Positions 1-12,206 of a DNA stretch of 64,000 nucleotides are shown here, piece by piece. Position numbers and translations under genes: made by a program. A model generated the notes under the pieces. That model was not told the DNA's origin, did not search any database, and saw only the letters and a program-made list of their open reading frames with translations. Position 1 is the first letter of the stretch; every line of letters begins with the position of its first letter. The stretch is from Ptiloglossa arizonensis (taxonomy: Eukaryota > Arthropoda > Insecta > Hymenoptera > Colletidae), in NCBI RefSeq assembly GCF_051014685.1, contig NW_027479465.1, positions 54,142-118,141 on the forward strand, in the 5' to 3' direction.

Positions 1-708
1 TGGTTAAGCGTTTGGAGCAGCAGAATTGTGAAAAATTTTTTGCCTTCTCTACCATTTCTTGGCTTCAAACTCCAATATCTCGCAAACGGATTGACTTAAC
101 CCAAAAATTCCTATTGCATCTGAAAGTAGAAACTCGCCCGATTACAACGGTACGTGTATTTTTCCCCTAGGCCGTTCTGGTTAAGCGATTGGAGCAGCAG
201 AAGGGCGAAAAATTTGTTGTCTTGTCAAACATTTCTTAGCTTCAAAGTCCCATATCTCGCGAACGGATTGACCTAACCCAAAAATTCCTATGTTAACTGA
301 AAGCTGAAACTCGCCCGATTACAGCGTTATGTGTATTTTTTCCTTAGGCCATTCTGGTTTAGCGTTTGGAGCAGCAGAATTGTGAAAAATTTTTTGCCTT
401 CTCTACCATTTCTTGGCTTCAAACTCCAATATCTCGCAAACGGATTGACTTAACCCAAAAATTCCTATTGCATCTGAAAGTAGAAACCCGCTCGATTACA
501 ACGGTACGTGTATTTTTCCCCTAGGCCGTTCTGGTTAAGCGATTGGAGCAGCAGAAGGGCGAAAAATTTGTTGTCTTGTCAAACATTTCTTAGCTTCAAA
601 GTCCCATATCTCGCGAACGGATTGACCTAACCCAAAAATTCCTATGTTAACTGAAAGCAGAAACTCGCCCGATTACAACGGTATGTGTATTTTTTCCTTA
701 GGCCATTC
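1..708 (+). repeat. Two tandem copies of a 354-bp dimer
   Basis: Units 1-177 and 178-354 differ from each other: the first has cagaattgtg, ctctacc and tcgcaaacgg; the second has cagaagggcg and tatgttaactgaaag. The pair recurs at 355-708 with only a few substitutions, so a dimer was duplicated in register. Similar gtg/ctctacc units also occur at 709 and 1417, spaced 708 bp apart. No gene is present. Confidence 0.85.
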
Positions 709-2831
709 TGGTTAAGCGGTTAGGGCAGCAGAATTGTGAAAAATTTTTTGCCTTCTCTACCATTTCTTGGTTTCAAACTCCTATATCTCGCGAACGGATT
801 GACTTAACTCAAAAATTCCTATTGCATCTGAAAGTAGAAATTCGCCCGATTACAACGGTATGTGTATTTTTTCCCTAGGCCATTCTGGTTAAGCGATTGG
901 AGCAGCAGAAGTGCGAAAAATTTTTTGCCTTCTCAACCGTTTCTTGGCTTCAAAATCCCATATCTCGCGAACGGATTGACCTAACCCAAAAATTCCTATT
1001 GCATCTGAAAGTGGAAACTCGCCCGATTACAACGGTACGTGTATTTTATCCCCAGGCCATTCTGGTTAAGCGATTGGAGCAGCAGAAGTGCGAAAAATTT
1101 GTTGTCTTGTCAAACATTTCTTAGCTTCAAAGTCCCATATCTCGCGAACGGATTGACCTAAACCAAAAATTCCTATTGTAACTGAAAGTAGAAACTCGCC
1201 CGATTACAACGGTATGTGTATTTTTTCCCTGGGCCATTCTGGTTAAGCGTTTGAAGCAGCAGAATTGCGAAAAATTTTTTGCCTTCTCAACCATTTCTTG
1301 GCTTCAAACTCCCATATCTCGCGAACGGATTGACCTAACCCAAAAATTCCTATGTTAACTGAAAGCAGAAACTCGCCCGATTACAACGGTATGTGTATTT
1401 TTTCCTTAGGCCATTCTGGTTAAGCGTTTAGGGCAACAGAATTGTGAAAAATTTTTTGCCTTCTCTACCATTTCTTGGTTTCAAACTCCTATATCTCGCG
1501 AACGGATTGACTTAACTCAAAAATTCCTATTGCATCTGAAAGTAGAAATTCGCCCGATTACAACGGTATGTGTATTTTTTCCCTAGGCCATTCTGGTTAA
1601 GCGTTTGGAGCAGCAGAATTGCGAAAAATTTTTTGCCTTCTCAACCGTTTCTTGGCTTCAAACTCCCATATCTCGCGAACGGATTGACCTAACCCAAAAA
1701 TTCCTATTGCATCTGAAAGTAGAAACTCGCCCGATTACAACAGTACGTGTATTTTTCCCCTAGGCCATTCTTGTTAAGCGATTGGAGCAGCAGAAGTGCG
1801 AAAAATTTTTTGCCTTCTCAACCGTTTCTTGGCTTCAAAATCCCATATCTCGCGAACGGATTGACCTAACCCAAAAATTCCTATTGCATCTGAAAGTGGA
1901 AACTCGCCCGATTACAACGGTACGTGTATTTTATCCCCAGGCCATTCTGGTTAAGCGATTGGAGCAGCAGAAGTGCGAAAAATTTGTTGTCTTGTCAAAC
2001 ATTTCTTAGCTTCAAAGTCCCATATCTCGCGAACGGATTGACCTAAACCAAAAATTCCTATTGTAACTGAAAGTTGAAACTCGCCCGATTACAACGGTAT
2101 GTGTATTTTTTCCCTGGGCCATTCTGGTTAAGCGTTTGAAGCAGCAGAATTGCGAAAAATTTTTTGCCCTCTCAACCGTTTCTTGGCTTCAAAATCCCAT
2201 ATCTCGCGAACGGATTGACCTAACCCAAAAATTCCTATTGCTTCTGAAAGTAGAAACTCGCCCGATTACAACGGTATGTGTATTTTATCCCTAGCCCATT
2301 CTGGTTAAGCGTTTGGAGCAGCAGAATTGCGATAATTTGTTGTCTTCTCAACCATTTCTTAGCTTCAAAGTCCCATATCTCGCGAACGGATTGACCTAAC
2401 CCAAAAATTCCTGTTGCATCTGAAAGTAGAAACTCGTCCGATTAGAACGGTACGTGTATTTTTTCCCTAGGACATTCTGGTTAAGCGTTTGGAGCAGCAG
2501 AATGGCGAAAAATTTTGTGCCTTCTCAACCATTTCTTGTCTTCAAACTCGCATATCTCGCGAACGCATTGACCTAACCCAAAAATTCCTATTGCATCTGA
2601 AAGTAGAAACTGGCCCAATTTCAACGGTACGTATGTTTTTCCCCTAGGCCATTCTGGTTAAGCGAATGGAGCAGCAGAAGTGCGAAAAATTTGTTGTCTT
2701 GTCAAACATTTCTTAGCTTCAAAGTCCCATATCTCGCGAACGGATTGACCTAACCCAAAAATTCCTATTGCATCTGAAAGTAGAAACTCGCCCGATTACA
2801 ACGGTATGCGTATTTTTTCCCTAGGCCATTC
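709..2831 (+). repeat. Mixed monomers with an 885-bp (5-monomer) periodicity
   Basis: Units 886-1,239 reappear at 1,771-2,124 (offset 885 = 5 x 177) with nearly identical bases, including the markers tatccccagg and gacctaaacc. Because tag is replaced by cag in tatccccagg, a 75-codon frame opens at 897-1,124 and again at 1,782-2,009; it ends within the next monomer and is a by-product of the repeat, not a gene. The unit at 2,302 is 176 bp (gcgataattt lacks one a). From about 1,73x this stretch was copied to about 15,17x-16,273. Confidence 0.85.
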
Positions 2832-5309
2832 TGGTTAAGCGTTTGGAACAGCAGAATGGCGAAAAAATTTTTGCCTTCTCAACCATTTCTTGGCTTCAAA
2901 CTCCCATATCTCGCGAACGGATTGACCTAACCCAAAAATTCCTGTTGCGTCTGACAGTAGAAACTCGCCCGGTTACAACGCTGTATGTATTTTTTCCCTA
3001 GGCCATTCTGGTTAAGCGTTTGGAGCAGCGGAAGTGCGAAAAATTTGTTCTCTTCTCAACCATTTCTTAGCTTCAATCTCCCATACCTCGCGAACGGATT
3101 GACCTAACCCAAAAATTCCTATTGCATTTGAAAGTAGAAACTCGCCCGATTACAACGGTACGTATGTTTTTCCCCTAGGCCATTCTGGTTAAGCGAATGG
3201 AGCAGCAGAAGTGCGAAAAATTTGTTGTTTTGTCAAACATTTCTTAGCTTCAAAGTCCCATATCTCGCGAACGGATTGACCTAACCCAAAAATTCCTATT
3301 GCATCTGAAAGTAGAAACTCGCCCGATTACAACGGTATGCGTATTTTTTCCCTAGGCCATTCTGGTTAAGCGTTTGGAGCAGCAGAATTGCGAAAAATTT
3401 GTTCTTTTCTCAACCATTTCTTAGCTTCAAACTCCCATACCTCGCGAACGGATTGACCTAACCCAAAAATTCCTATTGCATTTGAAAGTAGAAACTCGCC
3501 CGATTACAACGGTACGTATGTTTTTCCCCTAGGCCATTCTGGTTAAGCGAATGGAGCAGCAGAAGTGCGAAAAATTTGTTGTCTTGTCAAACATTTCTTA
3601 GCTTCAAAGTCCCATATCTCGCGAACGGATTGACCTAACCCAAAAATTCCTATTGCATCTGAAAGTAGAAACTGGCCCAATTTCAACGGTATGTGTATTT
3701 TTTCCCTAGGCCATTCTGGTTAAGCTTTTGGAGCAGCAAAATTGCGAAAAATTTTTTGCCTTCTCAACCATTTCTTGGCTTCAAACTCCCATATCTCGCG
3801 AATGGATTGACCTAACCCAAAAATTCCTGTTGCATCTGAAAGTAGAAGCTCGCGCGATTACAACGGTATGCGTATTTTTTCCCTAGGCCATTCTGGTTAA
3901 GCTTTTGGAGCAGCAAAATTGCGAAAAATTTTTTGCCTTCTCAACCATTTCTTGGCTTCAAACTCCCATATCTCGCGAATGGATTGACCTAACCCAAAAA
4001 TTCCTGTTGCATCTGAAAGTAGAAGCTCGCGCGATTACAACGGTATGCATATTTTTCCCCTAGGCCATTCTGGTTAAGCGATTGGAGCAGCAAAATTGCG
4101 AAAAATTTGTTGTCTTGTCAAACATTTCTTAGCTTCAAAGTCCCATATCTCACGAACGGATTGACCTAACCCAAAAATTCCTGTTGCATCTGAAAGTAGA
4201 AACTCGCCCGATTACAACGGTATGCGTATTTTTTCCCTAGGCCATTCTGGTTAAGCTTTTGGAGCAGCAGAATTGCGAAAAATTGTTTGCCTTCTCAACC
4301 ATTTCTTGTCTTCAAACTCCCATATCTCGCGAACGGATTGACTTATCCAAAAAATTCCTGTTGCATCTGAAAGTAGAAACTCGCCCGATTACAACGGTAT
4401 GTGTATTTTTTCCCTAGGCCATTCTGGTTAAGCGTTTAGAGCAGCAGAATGGCGAAAAATTTTTTGCCTTCTCAACCATTTCTTGGCTTCAAACTCCCAT
4501 ATCTCGCGAACGGATTGACCTAACCCAAAAATTCCTGTTGCGTCTGACAGTAGAAACTCGCCCGGTTACAACGGTATATGTATTTTTTCCCTAGGCCATT
4601 CTGGTTAAGCGTTTGGAGCAGCGGAAGTGCGGAAAATTTGTTGTCTCCTCAACCATTTCTTAGCTTCAAACTCCCATATCTCGCGAACGGATTGACCTAA
4701 CCCAAAAATTCCTATTGCATCTGAAAGTAGAAACTCGCCCGATTACAACGGTATGCGTATTTTTTCCCTAGGCCATTCTGGTTAAGCGTTTGAAGCAGCA
4801 GAAGTGCGAAAAATTTTTTGCCTTCTCAACCATTTCTTGGCTTCAAACTCCCATATCTCGCGAATGGATTGACCTAACCCAAAAATTCCTGTTGCATCTG
4901 AAAGTAGAAGCTCGCGCGATTACAACGGTATGCATATTTTTCCCCTAGGCCATTCTGGTTAAGCGATTGGAGCAGCAAAAGTGCGAAAAATTTGTTGTCT
5001 TGTCAAACATTTCTTAGCTTCAAAGCCCCATATCTCGCGAACGGATTGACCTAACCCAAAAATTCCTGTTGCATCTGAAAGTAGAAACTCGCCCGATTAC
5101 AACGGTATGCGTATTTTTTCCCTAGGCCATTCCGGTTAAGCTTTTGGAGCAGCAAAATTGCGAAAAATTTTTTGCCTTCTCAACCATTTCTTGGTTTCAA
5201 ACTCCCTTATCTCGCGAACGGATTGACCTAACCCAAAAATTCCTGTTGCATCTGAAAGTAGAAACTCGCCCGATTACAGCGGTATGTGTATTTTTTCCTT
5301 AGGCCACTC

Positions 5310-6371
5310 TGGTTAAGCGTTTGGAGCAGCAGAATTGCGAAAAATTGTTTGCCTTCTCAACCATTTCTTGTCTTCAAACTCCCATATCTCGCGAACGGAT
5401 TGACCTAACCAAAAAATTCCTGTTGCATCTGAAAGTAGAAACTCGCCCGATTACAACGGTATGTGTATTTTTTCCCTAGGCCATTCTGGTTAAGCGTTTG
5501 GAGCAGCAGAATGGCGAAAAATTTTTTGCCTTCTCAACCATTTCTTGGCTTCAAACTCCCATATCTCGCGAACGGATTGACCTAACCCAAAAATTCCTGT
5601 TGCGTCTGACAGTAGAAACTCGCCCGGTTACAACGGTATATGTATTTTTTCCCTAGGCCATTCTGGTTAAGCGTTTGGAGCAGCGGAAGTGCGGAAAATT
5701 TGTTGTCTTCTCAACCATTTCTTAGCTTCAAACTCCCATATCTCGCGAACGGATTGACCTAACCCAAAAATTCCTATTTCATCTGAAAGTAGAAACTCGC
5801 CCGATTACAGCGGTATGTGTATTTTTTCCTTAGGCCACTCTGGTTAAGCGTTTGGAGCAGCAGAATTGCGAAAAATTGTTTGCCTTCTCAACCATTTCTT
5901 GTCTTCAAACTCCCATATCTCGCGAACGGATTGACCTAACCAAAAAATTCCTGTTGCATCTGAAAGTAGAAACTCGCCCGATTACAACGGTATGTGTATT
6001 TTTTCCCTAGGCCATTCTGGTTAAGCGTTTGGAGCAGCAGAATGGCGAAAAATTTTTTGCCTTCTCAACCATTTCTTGGCTTCAAACTCCCATATCTCGC
6101 GAACGGATTGACCTAACCCAAAAATTCCTGTTGCGTCTGACAGTAGAAACTCGCCCGGTTACAACGGTATATGTATTTTTTCCCTAGGCCATTCTGGTTA
6201 AGCGTTTGGAGCAGCGGAAGTGCGGAAAATTTGTTGTCTTCTCAACCATTTCTTAGCTTCAAACTCCCATATCTCGCGAACGGATTGACCTAACCCAAAA
6301 ATTCCTATTTCATCTGAAAGTAGAAACTCGCCCGATTACAACGGTATGCGTATTTTTTCCCTAGGCCATTC
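5310..6371 (+). repeat. 531-bp (3-monomer) tandem duplication
   Basis: Units 5,310-5,840 and 5,841-6,371 carry the same I-A-B order and nearly identical bases. The joint is visible at the end of the unit starting 5,664: it begins as class B (gcggaagtgcgg, tatttcatctg) but ends with the class H tail (acagcggtatgtg, ccttaggccactc). The sister segment at 18,752-19,282 has a single copy. This is a clear product of an in-register unequal exchange. Confidence 0.88.
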
Positions 6372-6901
6372 TGGTTAAGCGTTTGGAGCAGCTGAATTGC
6401 GAAAAATTTGTTCTCTTCTCAACCATTTCTTAGCTTCAACTCCCATACCTCGCGAACGGATTGACCTAACCCAAAAATTCCTATTGCATTTGAAAGTAGA
6501 AACTCGCCCGATTACAACGGTACGTATGTTTTTCCCCTAGGCCATTCTGGTTAAGCGATTGGAGCAGCAGAAGTGCGAAAAATTTGTTGTCTTGTCAAAC
6601 ATTTCTTAGCTTCAAAGTCCCATATCTCGCGAACGGGTTGACCTAACCCAAAAATTCCTATTGCATCTGAAAGTAGAAACTGTCCCAATTTCAACGGTAT
6701 GTGTATTTTTTCCCTAGGCCATTCTGGTTAAGCTTTTGGAGCAGCAGAATTGCGAAAAATTTTTTGCCTTCTCAACCATTTCTTGGCTTCAAACTCCCAT
6801 ATCTCGCGAATGGATTGACCTAACCCAAAAATTCCTGTTGCATCTGAAAGTAGAAGCTCGCGCGATTACAACGGTATGCATATTTTTCCCCTAGGCCATT
6901 C

Positions 6902-7078
6902 TGGTTAAGCGATTGGAGCAGCAAAAGTGCGAAAAATTTGTTGTCTTGTCAAACATTTCTTAGCTTCAAAGCCCCATATCTCGCGAACGGATTGACCTAA
7001 CCCAAAAATTCCTGTTGCGTCTGACAGTAGAAACTCGCCCGGTTACAACGGTATATGTATTTTTTCCCTAGGCCATTC
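6902..7078 (+). repeat. Chimeric monomer G/A
   Basis: The first half is class G (gcgattggagcagcaaaag, caaagccccat) and the second half is class A (gttgcgtctgacag, cccggttac, ggtatatg). Compared with 19,813-20,523 the intervening H and I sequence is missing, so this marks a contraction of three monomer lengths between similar units. Length remains 177 bp. Confidence 0.8.
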
Positions 7079-9023
7079 TGGTTAAGCGTTTGGAGCAGCG
7101 GAAGTGCGGAAAATTTGTTGTCTTCTCAACCATTTCTTAGCTTCAGACTCCCATATCTCGCGAACGGATTGACCTAACCCAAAAATTCCTATTTCATCTG
7201 AAAGTAGAAACTCGCCCGATTACAACGGTATGCGTATTTTTTCCCTAGGCCATTCTGGTTAAGCGTTTGGAGCAGCTGAATTGCGAAAAATTTGTTCTCT
7301 TCTCAACCATTTCTTAGCTTCAACTCCCATACCTCGCGAACGGATTGACCTAACCCAAAAATTCCTATTGCATTTGAAAGTAGAAACTCGCCCGATTACA
7401 ACGGTACGTATGTTTTTCCCCTAGGCCATTCTGGTTAAGCGATTGGAGCAGCAGAAGTGCGAAAAATTTGTTGTCTTGTCAAACATTTCTTAGCTTCAAA
7501 GTCCCATATCTCGCGAACGGATTGACCTAACCCAAAAATTCCTATTGCATCTGAAAGTAGAAACTGTCCCAATTTCAACGGTATTTGTATTTTTTCCCTA
7601 GGCCATTCTGGTTAAGCGTTTGGAGCAGCAGAATGGCGAAAAATTTTTTGCCTTCTCAACCATTTCTTGGCTTCAAACTCCCATATCTCGCGAACGGATT
7701 GACCTAACCCAAAAATTCCTGTTGCGTCTGACAGTAGAAACTCGCCCGGTTACAACGGTATATGTATTTTTTCCCTAGGCCATTCTGGTTAAGCGTTTGG
7801 AGCAGCGGAAGTGCGGAAAATTTGTTGTCTTCTCAACCATTTCTTAGCTTCAAACTCCCATATCTCGCGAACGGATTGACCTAACCCAAAAATTCCTATT
7901 TCATCTGAAAGTAGAAACTCGCCCGATTACAACGGTATGCGTATTTTTTCCCTAGGCCATTCTGGTTAAGCGTTTGGAGCAGCTGAATTGCGAAAAATTT
8001 GTTCTCTTCTCAACCATTTCTTAGCTTCAACTCCCATACCTCGCGAACGGATTGACCTAACCCAAAAATTCCTATTGCATTTGAAAGTAGAAACTCGCCC
8101 GATTACAACGGTACGTATGTTTTTCCCCTAGGCCATTCTGGTTAAGCGATTGGAGCAGCAGAAGTGCGAAAAATTTGTTGTCTTGTCAAACATTTCTTAG
8201 CTTCAAAGTCCCATATCTCGCGAACGGGTTGACCTAACCCAAAAATTCCTATTGCATCTGAAAGTAGAAACTGTCCCAATTTCAACGGTATGTGTATTTT
8301 TTCCCTAGGCCATTCTGGTTAAGCTTTTGGAGCAGCAGAATTGCGAAAAATTTTTTGCCTTCTCAACCATTTCTTGGCTTCAAACTCCCATATCTCGCGA
8401 ATGGATTGACCTAACCCAAAAATTCCTGTTGCATCTGAAAGTAGAAGCTCGCGCGATTACAACGGTATGCATATTTTCCCCCTAGGCCATTCTGGTTAAG
8501 CGATTGGAGCAGCAAAAGTGCGAAAAATTTGTTGTCTTGTCAAACATTTCTTAGCTTCAAAGCCCCATATCTCGCGAACGGATTGACCTAACCCAAAAAT
8601 TCCTGTTGCATCTGAAAGTAGAAACTCGCCCGATTACAACGGTATGCGTATTTTTTCCCTAGGCCATTCCGGTTAAGCTTTTGGAGCAGCAAAATTGCGA
8701 AAAATTTTTTGCCTTCTCAACCATTTCTTGGTTTCAAACTCCCATATCTCGCGAACGGATTGACCTAACCCAAAAATTCCTATCGCATCTGAAAGTAGAA
8801 ACTCGCCCGATTACAACGGTATGCGTATTTTTTCCCTAGGCCATTCTGGTTAAGCGTTTGGAGCAGCGGAAGTGCGGAAAATTTGTTGTCTTCTCAACCA
8901 TTTCTTAGCATCAAACTCCCATATCTCGCGAACGGATTGACCTAACCCAAAAATTCCTGTTTCATCTGAAAGTAGAAACTCGCCCGATTACAACGGTATG
9001 TGTATTTTTTCCCTAGGCCATTC
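7079..9023 (+). repeat. Irregular HOR segment (order B C D A B C D F G H/B B)
   Basis: Class C units start at 7,256 and 7,963, 707 bp apart, so here the repeating unit is 4 monomers (B C D A). It is followed by F (8,316), G (8,493), an H unit with a B-type tail (8,670) and B (8,847, with the private form agcatcaaac). All joints keep the 177-bp phase. No gene is present. Confidence 0.8.
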
Positions 9024-10968
9024 TGGTTAAGCGTTTGGAGCAGCAGAATGGCGAAAAATTTTTTGCCTTCTCAACCATTTCTTGGCTTCAAACTCCCATA
9101 TCTCGCGAACGGATTGACCTAACCCAAAAATTCCTGTTGCGTCTGACAGTAGAAACTCGCCCGGTTACAACGGTATATGTATTTTTTCCCTAGGCCATTC
9201 TGGTTAAGCGTTTGGAGCAGCGGAAGTGCGGAAAATTTGTTGTCTTCTCAACCATTTCTTAGCTTCAGACTCCCATATCTCGCGAACGGATTGACCTAAC
9301 CCAAAAATTCCTATTTCATCTGAAAGTAGAAACTCGCCCGATTACAACGGTATGCGTATTTTTTCCCTAGGCCATTCTGGTTAAGCGTTTGGAGCAGCTG
9401 AATTGCGAAAAATTTGTTCTCTTCTCAACCATTTCTTAGCTTCAACTCCCATACCTCGCGAACGGATTGACCTAACCCAAAAATTCCTATTGCATTTGAA
9501 AGTAGAAACTCGCCCGATTACAACGGTACGTATGTTTTTCCCCTAGGCCATTCTGGTTAAGCGATTGGAGCAGCAGAAGTGCGAAAAATTTGTTGTCTTG
9601 TCAAACATTTCTTAGCTTCAAAGTCCCATATCTCGCGAACGGATTGACCTAACCCAAAAATTCCTATTGCATCTGAAAGTAGAAACTGTCCCAATTTCAA
9701 CGGTATGTGTATTTTTTCCCTAGGCCATTCTGGTTAAGCTTTTGGAGCAGCAGAATTGCGAAAAATTGTTTGCCTTCTCAACCATTTCTTGTCTTCAAAC
9801 TCCCATATCTCGCGAACGGATTGACTTATCCAAAAAATTCCTGTTGCATCTGAAAGTAGAAACTCGCCCGATTACAACGGTATGTGTATTTTTTCCCTAG
9901 GCCATTCTGGTTAAGCGTTTAGAGCAGCAGAATGGCGAAAAATTTTTTGCCTTCTCAACCATTTCTTGGCTTCAAACTCCCATATCTCGCGAACGGATTG
10001 ACCTAACCCAAAAATTCCTGTTGCGTCTGACAGTAGAAACTCGCCCGGTTACAACGGTATATGTATTTTTTCCCTAGGCCATTCTGGTTAAGCGTTTGGA
10101 GCAGCGGAAGTGCGGAAAATTTGTTGTCTCCTCAACCATTTCCTAGCTTCAAACTCCCATATCTCGCGAACGGATTGACCTAACCCAAAAATTCCTATCG
10201 CATCTGAAAGTAGAAACTCGCCCGATTACAACGGTATGCGTATTTTTTCCCTAGGCCATTCTGGTTAAGCGTTTGGAGCAGCGGAAGTGCGGAAAATTTG
10301 TTGTCTTCTCAACCATTTCTTAGCTTCAAACTCCCATATCTCGCGAACGGATTGACCTAACCCAAAAATTCCTATTTCATCTGAAAGTAGAAACTCGCCC
10401 GATTACAACGGTATGCGTATTTTTTCCTTAGGCCATTCTGGTTAAGCGTTTGGAGCAGCTGAATTGCGAAAAATTTGTTCTCTTCTCAACCATTTCTTAG
10501 CTTCAACTCCCATACCTCGCGAACGGATTGACCTAACCCAAAAATTCCTATTGCATTTGAAAGTAGAAACTCGCCCGATTACAACGGTACGTATGTTTTT
10601 CCCCTAGGCCATTCTGGTTAAGCGATTGGAGCAGCAGAAGTGCGAAAAATTTGTTGTCTTGTCAAACATTTCTTAGCTTCAAAGTCCCATATCTCGCGAA
10701 CGGATTGACCTAACCCAAAAATTCCTATTGCATCTGAAAGTAGAAACTGTCCCAATTTCAACGGTATGTGTATTTTTTCCCTAGGCCATTCTGGTTAAGC
10801 TTTTGGAGCAGCAGAATTGCGAAAAATTGTTTGCTTTCTCAACCATTTCTTGTCTTCAAACTCCCATATCTCGCGAACGGATTGACTTATCCAAAAAATT
10901 CCTGTTGCATCTGAAAGTAGAAACTCGCCCGATTACAACGGTATGTGTATTTTTTCCCTAGGCCATTC
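9024..10968 (+). repeat. ABCDE HOR, 5- and 6-monomer versions
   Basis: Order is A 9,024, B 9,201, C 9,378, D 9,554, E 9,731, then A 9,908, B-variant 10,085 (ctcctcaacc, tatcgcatctg), B 10,262, C 10,439, D 10,615, E 10,792. The second unit has an extra B-type monomer, so the spacing between class C markers is 1,061 bp rather than 884 bp. The same 6-monomer version returns at 13,621. Confidence 0.88.
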
Positions 10969-11852
10969 TGGTTAAGCGTTTGGAGCAGCAGAATGGCGAA
11001 AAATTTTTTGCCTTCTCAACCATTTCTTGGCTTCAAACTCCCATATCTCGCGAACGGATTGACCTAACCCAAAAATTCCTGTTGCGTCTGACAGTAGAAA
11101 CTCGCCCGGTTACAACGGTATATGTATTTTTTCCCTAGGCCATTCTGGTTAAGCGTTTGGAGCAGCGGAAGTGCGGAAAATTTGTTGTCTTCTCAACCAT
11201 TTCTTAGCTTCAGACTCCCATATCTCGCGAACGGATTGACCTAACCCAAAAATTCCTATTTCATCTGAAAGTAGAAACTCGCCCGATTACAACGGTATGC
11301 GTATTTTTTCCCTAGGCCATTCTGGTTAAGCGTTTGGAGCAGCTGAATTGCGAAAAATTTGTTCTCTTCTCAACCATTTCTTAGCTTCAACTCCCATACC
11401 TCGCGAACGGATTGACCTAACCCAAAAATTCCTATTGCATTTGAAAGTAGAAACTCGCCCGATTACAACGGTACGTATGTTTTTCCCCTAGGCCATTCTG
11501 GTTAAGCGATTGGAGCAGCAGAAGTGCGAAAAATTTGTTGTCTTGTCAAACATTTCTTAGCTTCAAAGTCCCATATCTCGCGAACGGATTGACCTAACCC
11601 AAAAATTCCTATTGCATCTGAAAGTAGAAACTGTCCCAATTTCAACGGTATGTGTATTTTTTCCCTAGGCCATTCTGGTTAAGCTTTTGGAGCAGCAGAA
11701 TTGCGAAAAATTGTTTGCCTTCTCAACCATTTCTTGTCTTCAAACTCCCATATCTCGCGAACGGATTGACTTATCCAAAAAATTCCTGTTGCATCTGAAA
11801 GTAGAAACTCGCCCGATTACAACGGTATGTGTATTTTTTCCCTAGGCCATTC
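10969..11852 (+). repeat. 884-bp HOR unit ABCDE (copy a)
   Basis: One full A-B-C-D-E set: four 177-bp monomers and one 176-bp class C. Class-diagnostic words appear in the fixed order gcgtctgacag (A), gcggaagtgcgg (B), gcagctgaattg (C), actgtcccaattt (D), gacttatcc (E). It is directly followed by two further copies with only a few base differences. Confidence 0.93.
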
Positions 11853-12029
11853 TGGTTAAGCGTTTGGAGCAGCAGAATGGCGAAAAATTTTTTGCCTTCT
11901 CAACCATTTCTTGGCTTCAAACTCCCATATCTCGCGAACGGATTGACCTAACCCAAAAATTCCTGTTGCGTCTGACAGTAGAAACTCGCCCGGTTACAAC
12001 GGTATATGTATTTTTTCCCTAGGCCATTC
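11853..12029 (+). repeat. Reference monomer, class A
   Basis: Diagnostic bases: cagaatggcg, the long A5T6 tract, gcgtctgacag in place of gcatctgaaag, cccggttac in place of cccgattac, and ggtatatg. Often the start is gcgtttag rather than gcgtttgg. It keeps 7 of 9 CENP-B-box core bases on the minus strand. Confidence 0.9.
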
Positions 12030-12206
12030 TGGTTAAGCGTTTGGAGCAGCGGAAGTGCGGAAAATTTGTTGTCTTCTCAACCATTTCTTAGCTTCAGACT
12101 CCCATATCTCGCGAACGGATTGACCTAACCCAAAAATTCCTATTTCATCTGAAAGTAGAAACTCGCCCGATTACAACGGTATGCGTATTTTTTCCCTAGG
12201 CCATTC
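12030..12206 (+). repeat. Reference monomer, class B
   Basis: Diagnostic bases: gcggaagtgcgg, gaaaatttgttgtc, tatttcatctg and ggtatgcg. A variant (B') has ctcctcaacc with tatcgcatctg or tattgcatctg. Confidence 0.9.

Larger units (their letters stand above)
2832..7078 (+). repeat. Rearranged copy of the 27-monomer unit (copy 1)
   Basis: The block opens with the diagnostic word ggaacagcagaatggcg at 2,839 and follows the same order of monomer types as 16,274-21,053, offset 13,442 until about 5,800. It then differs by an extra 531 bp (a local 3-monomer duplication) and by loss of monomers H and I: the unit at 6,902-7,078 begins as class G (caaagccccat) and ends as class A (gcgtctgacag, ggtatatg). 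It is therefore the same ancestral segment with one expansion and one contraction. Confidence 0.82.

Noticed and set aside
897..1124. Repeated 75-codon frames (also 1,782, 15,224, 19,647, 24,426 and 61,424) as a gene family
   Set aside because: They are the same frame through satellite monomers, opened by single substitutions at the usual TAG, with no homology that I recognise and no flanking gene structure.
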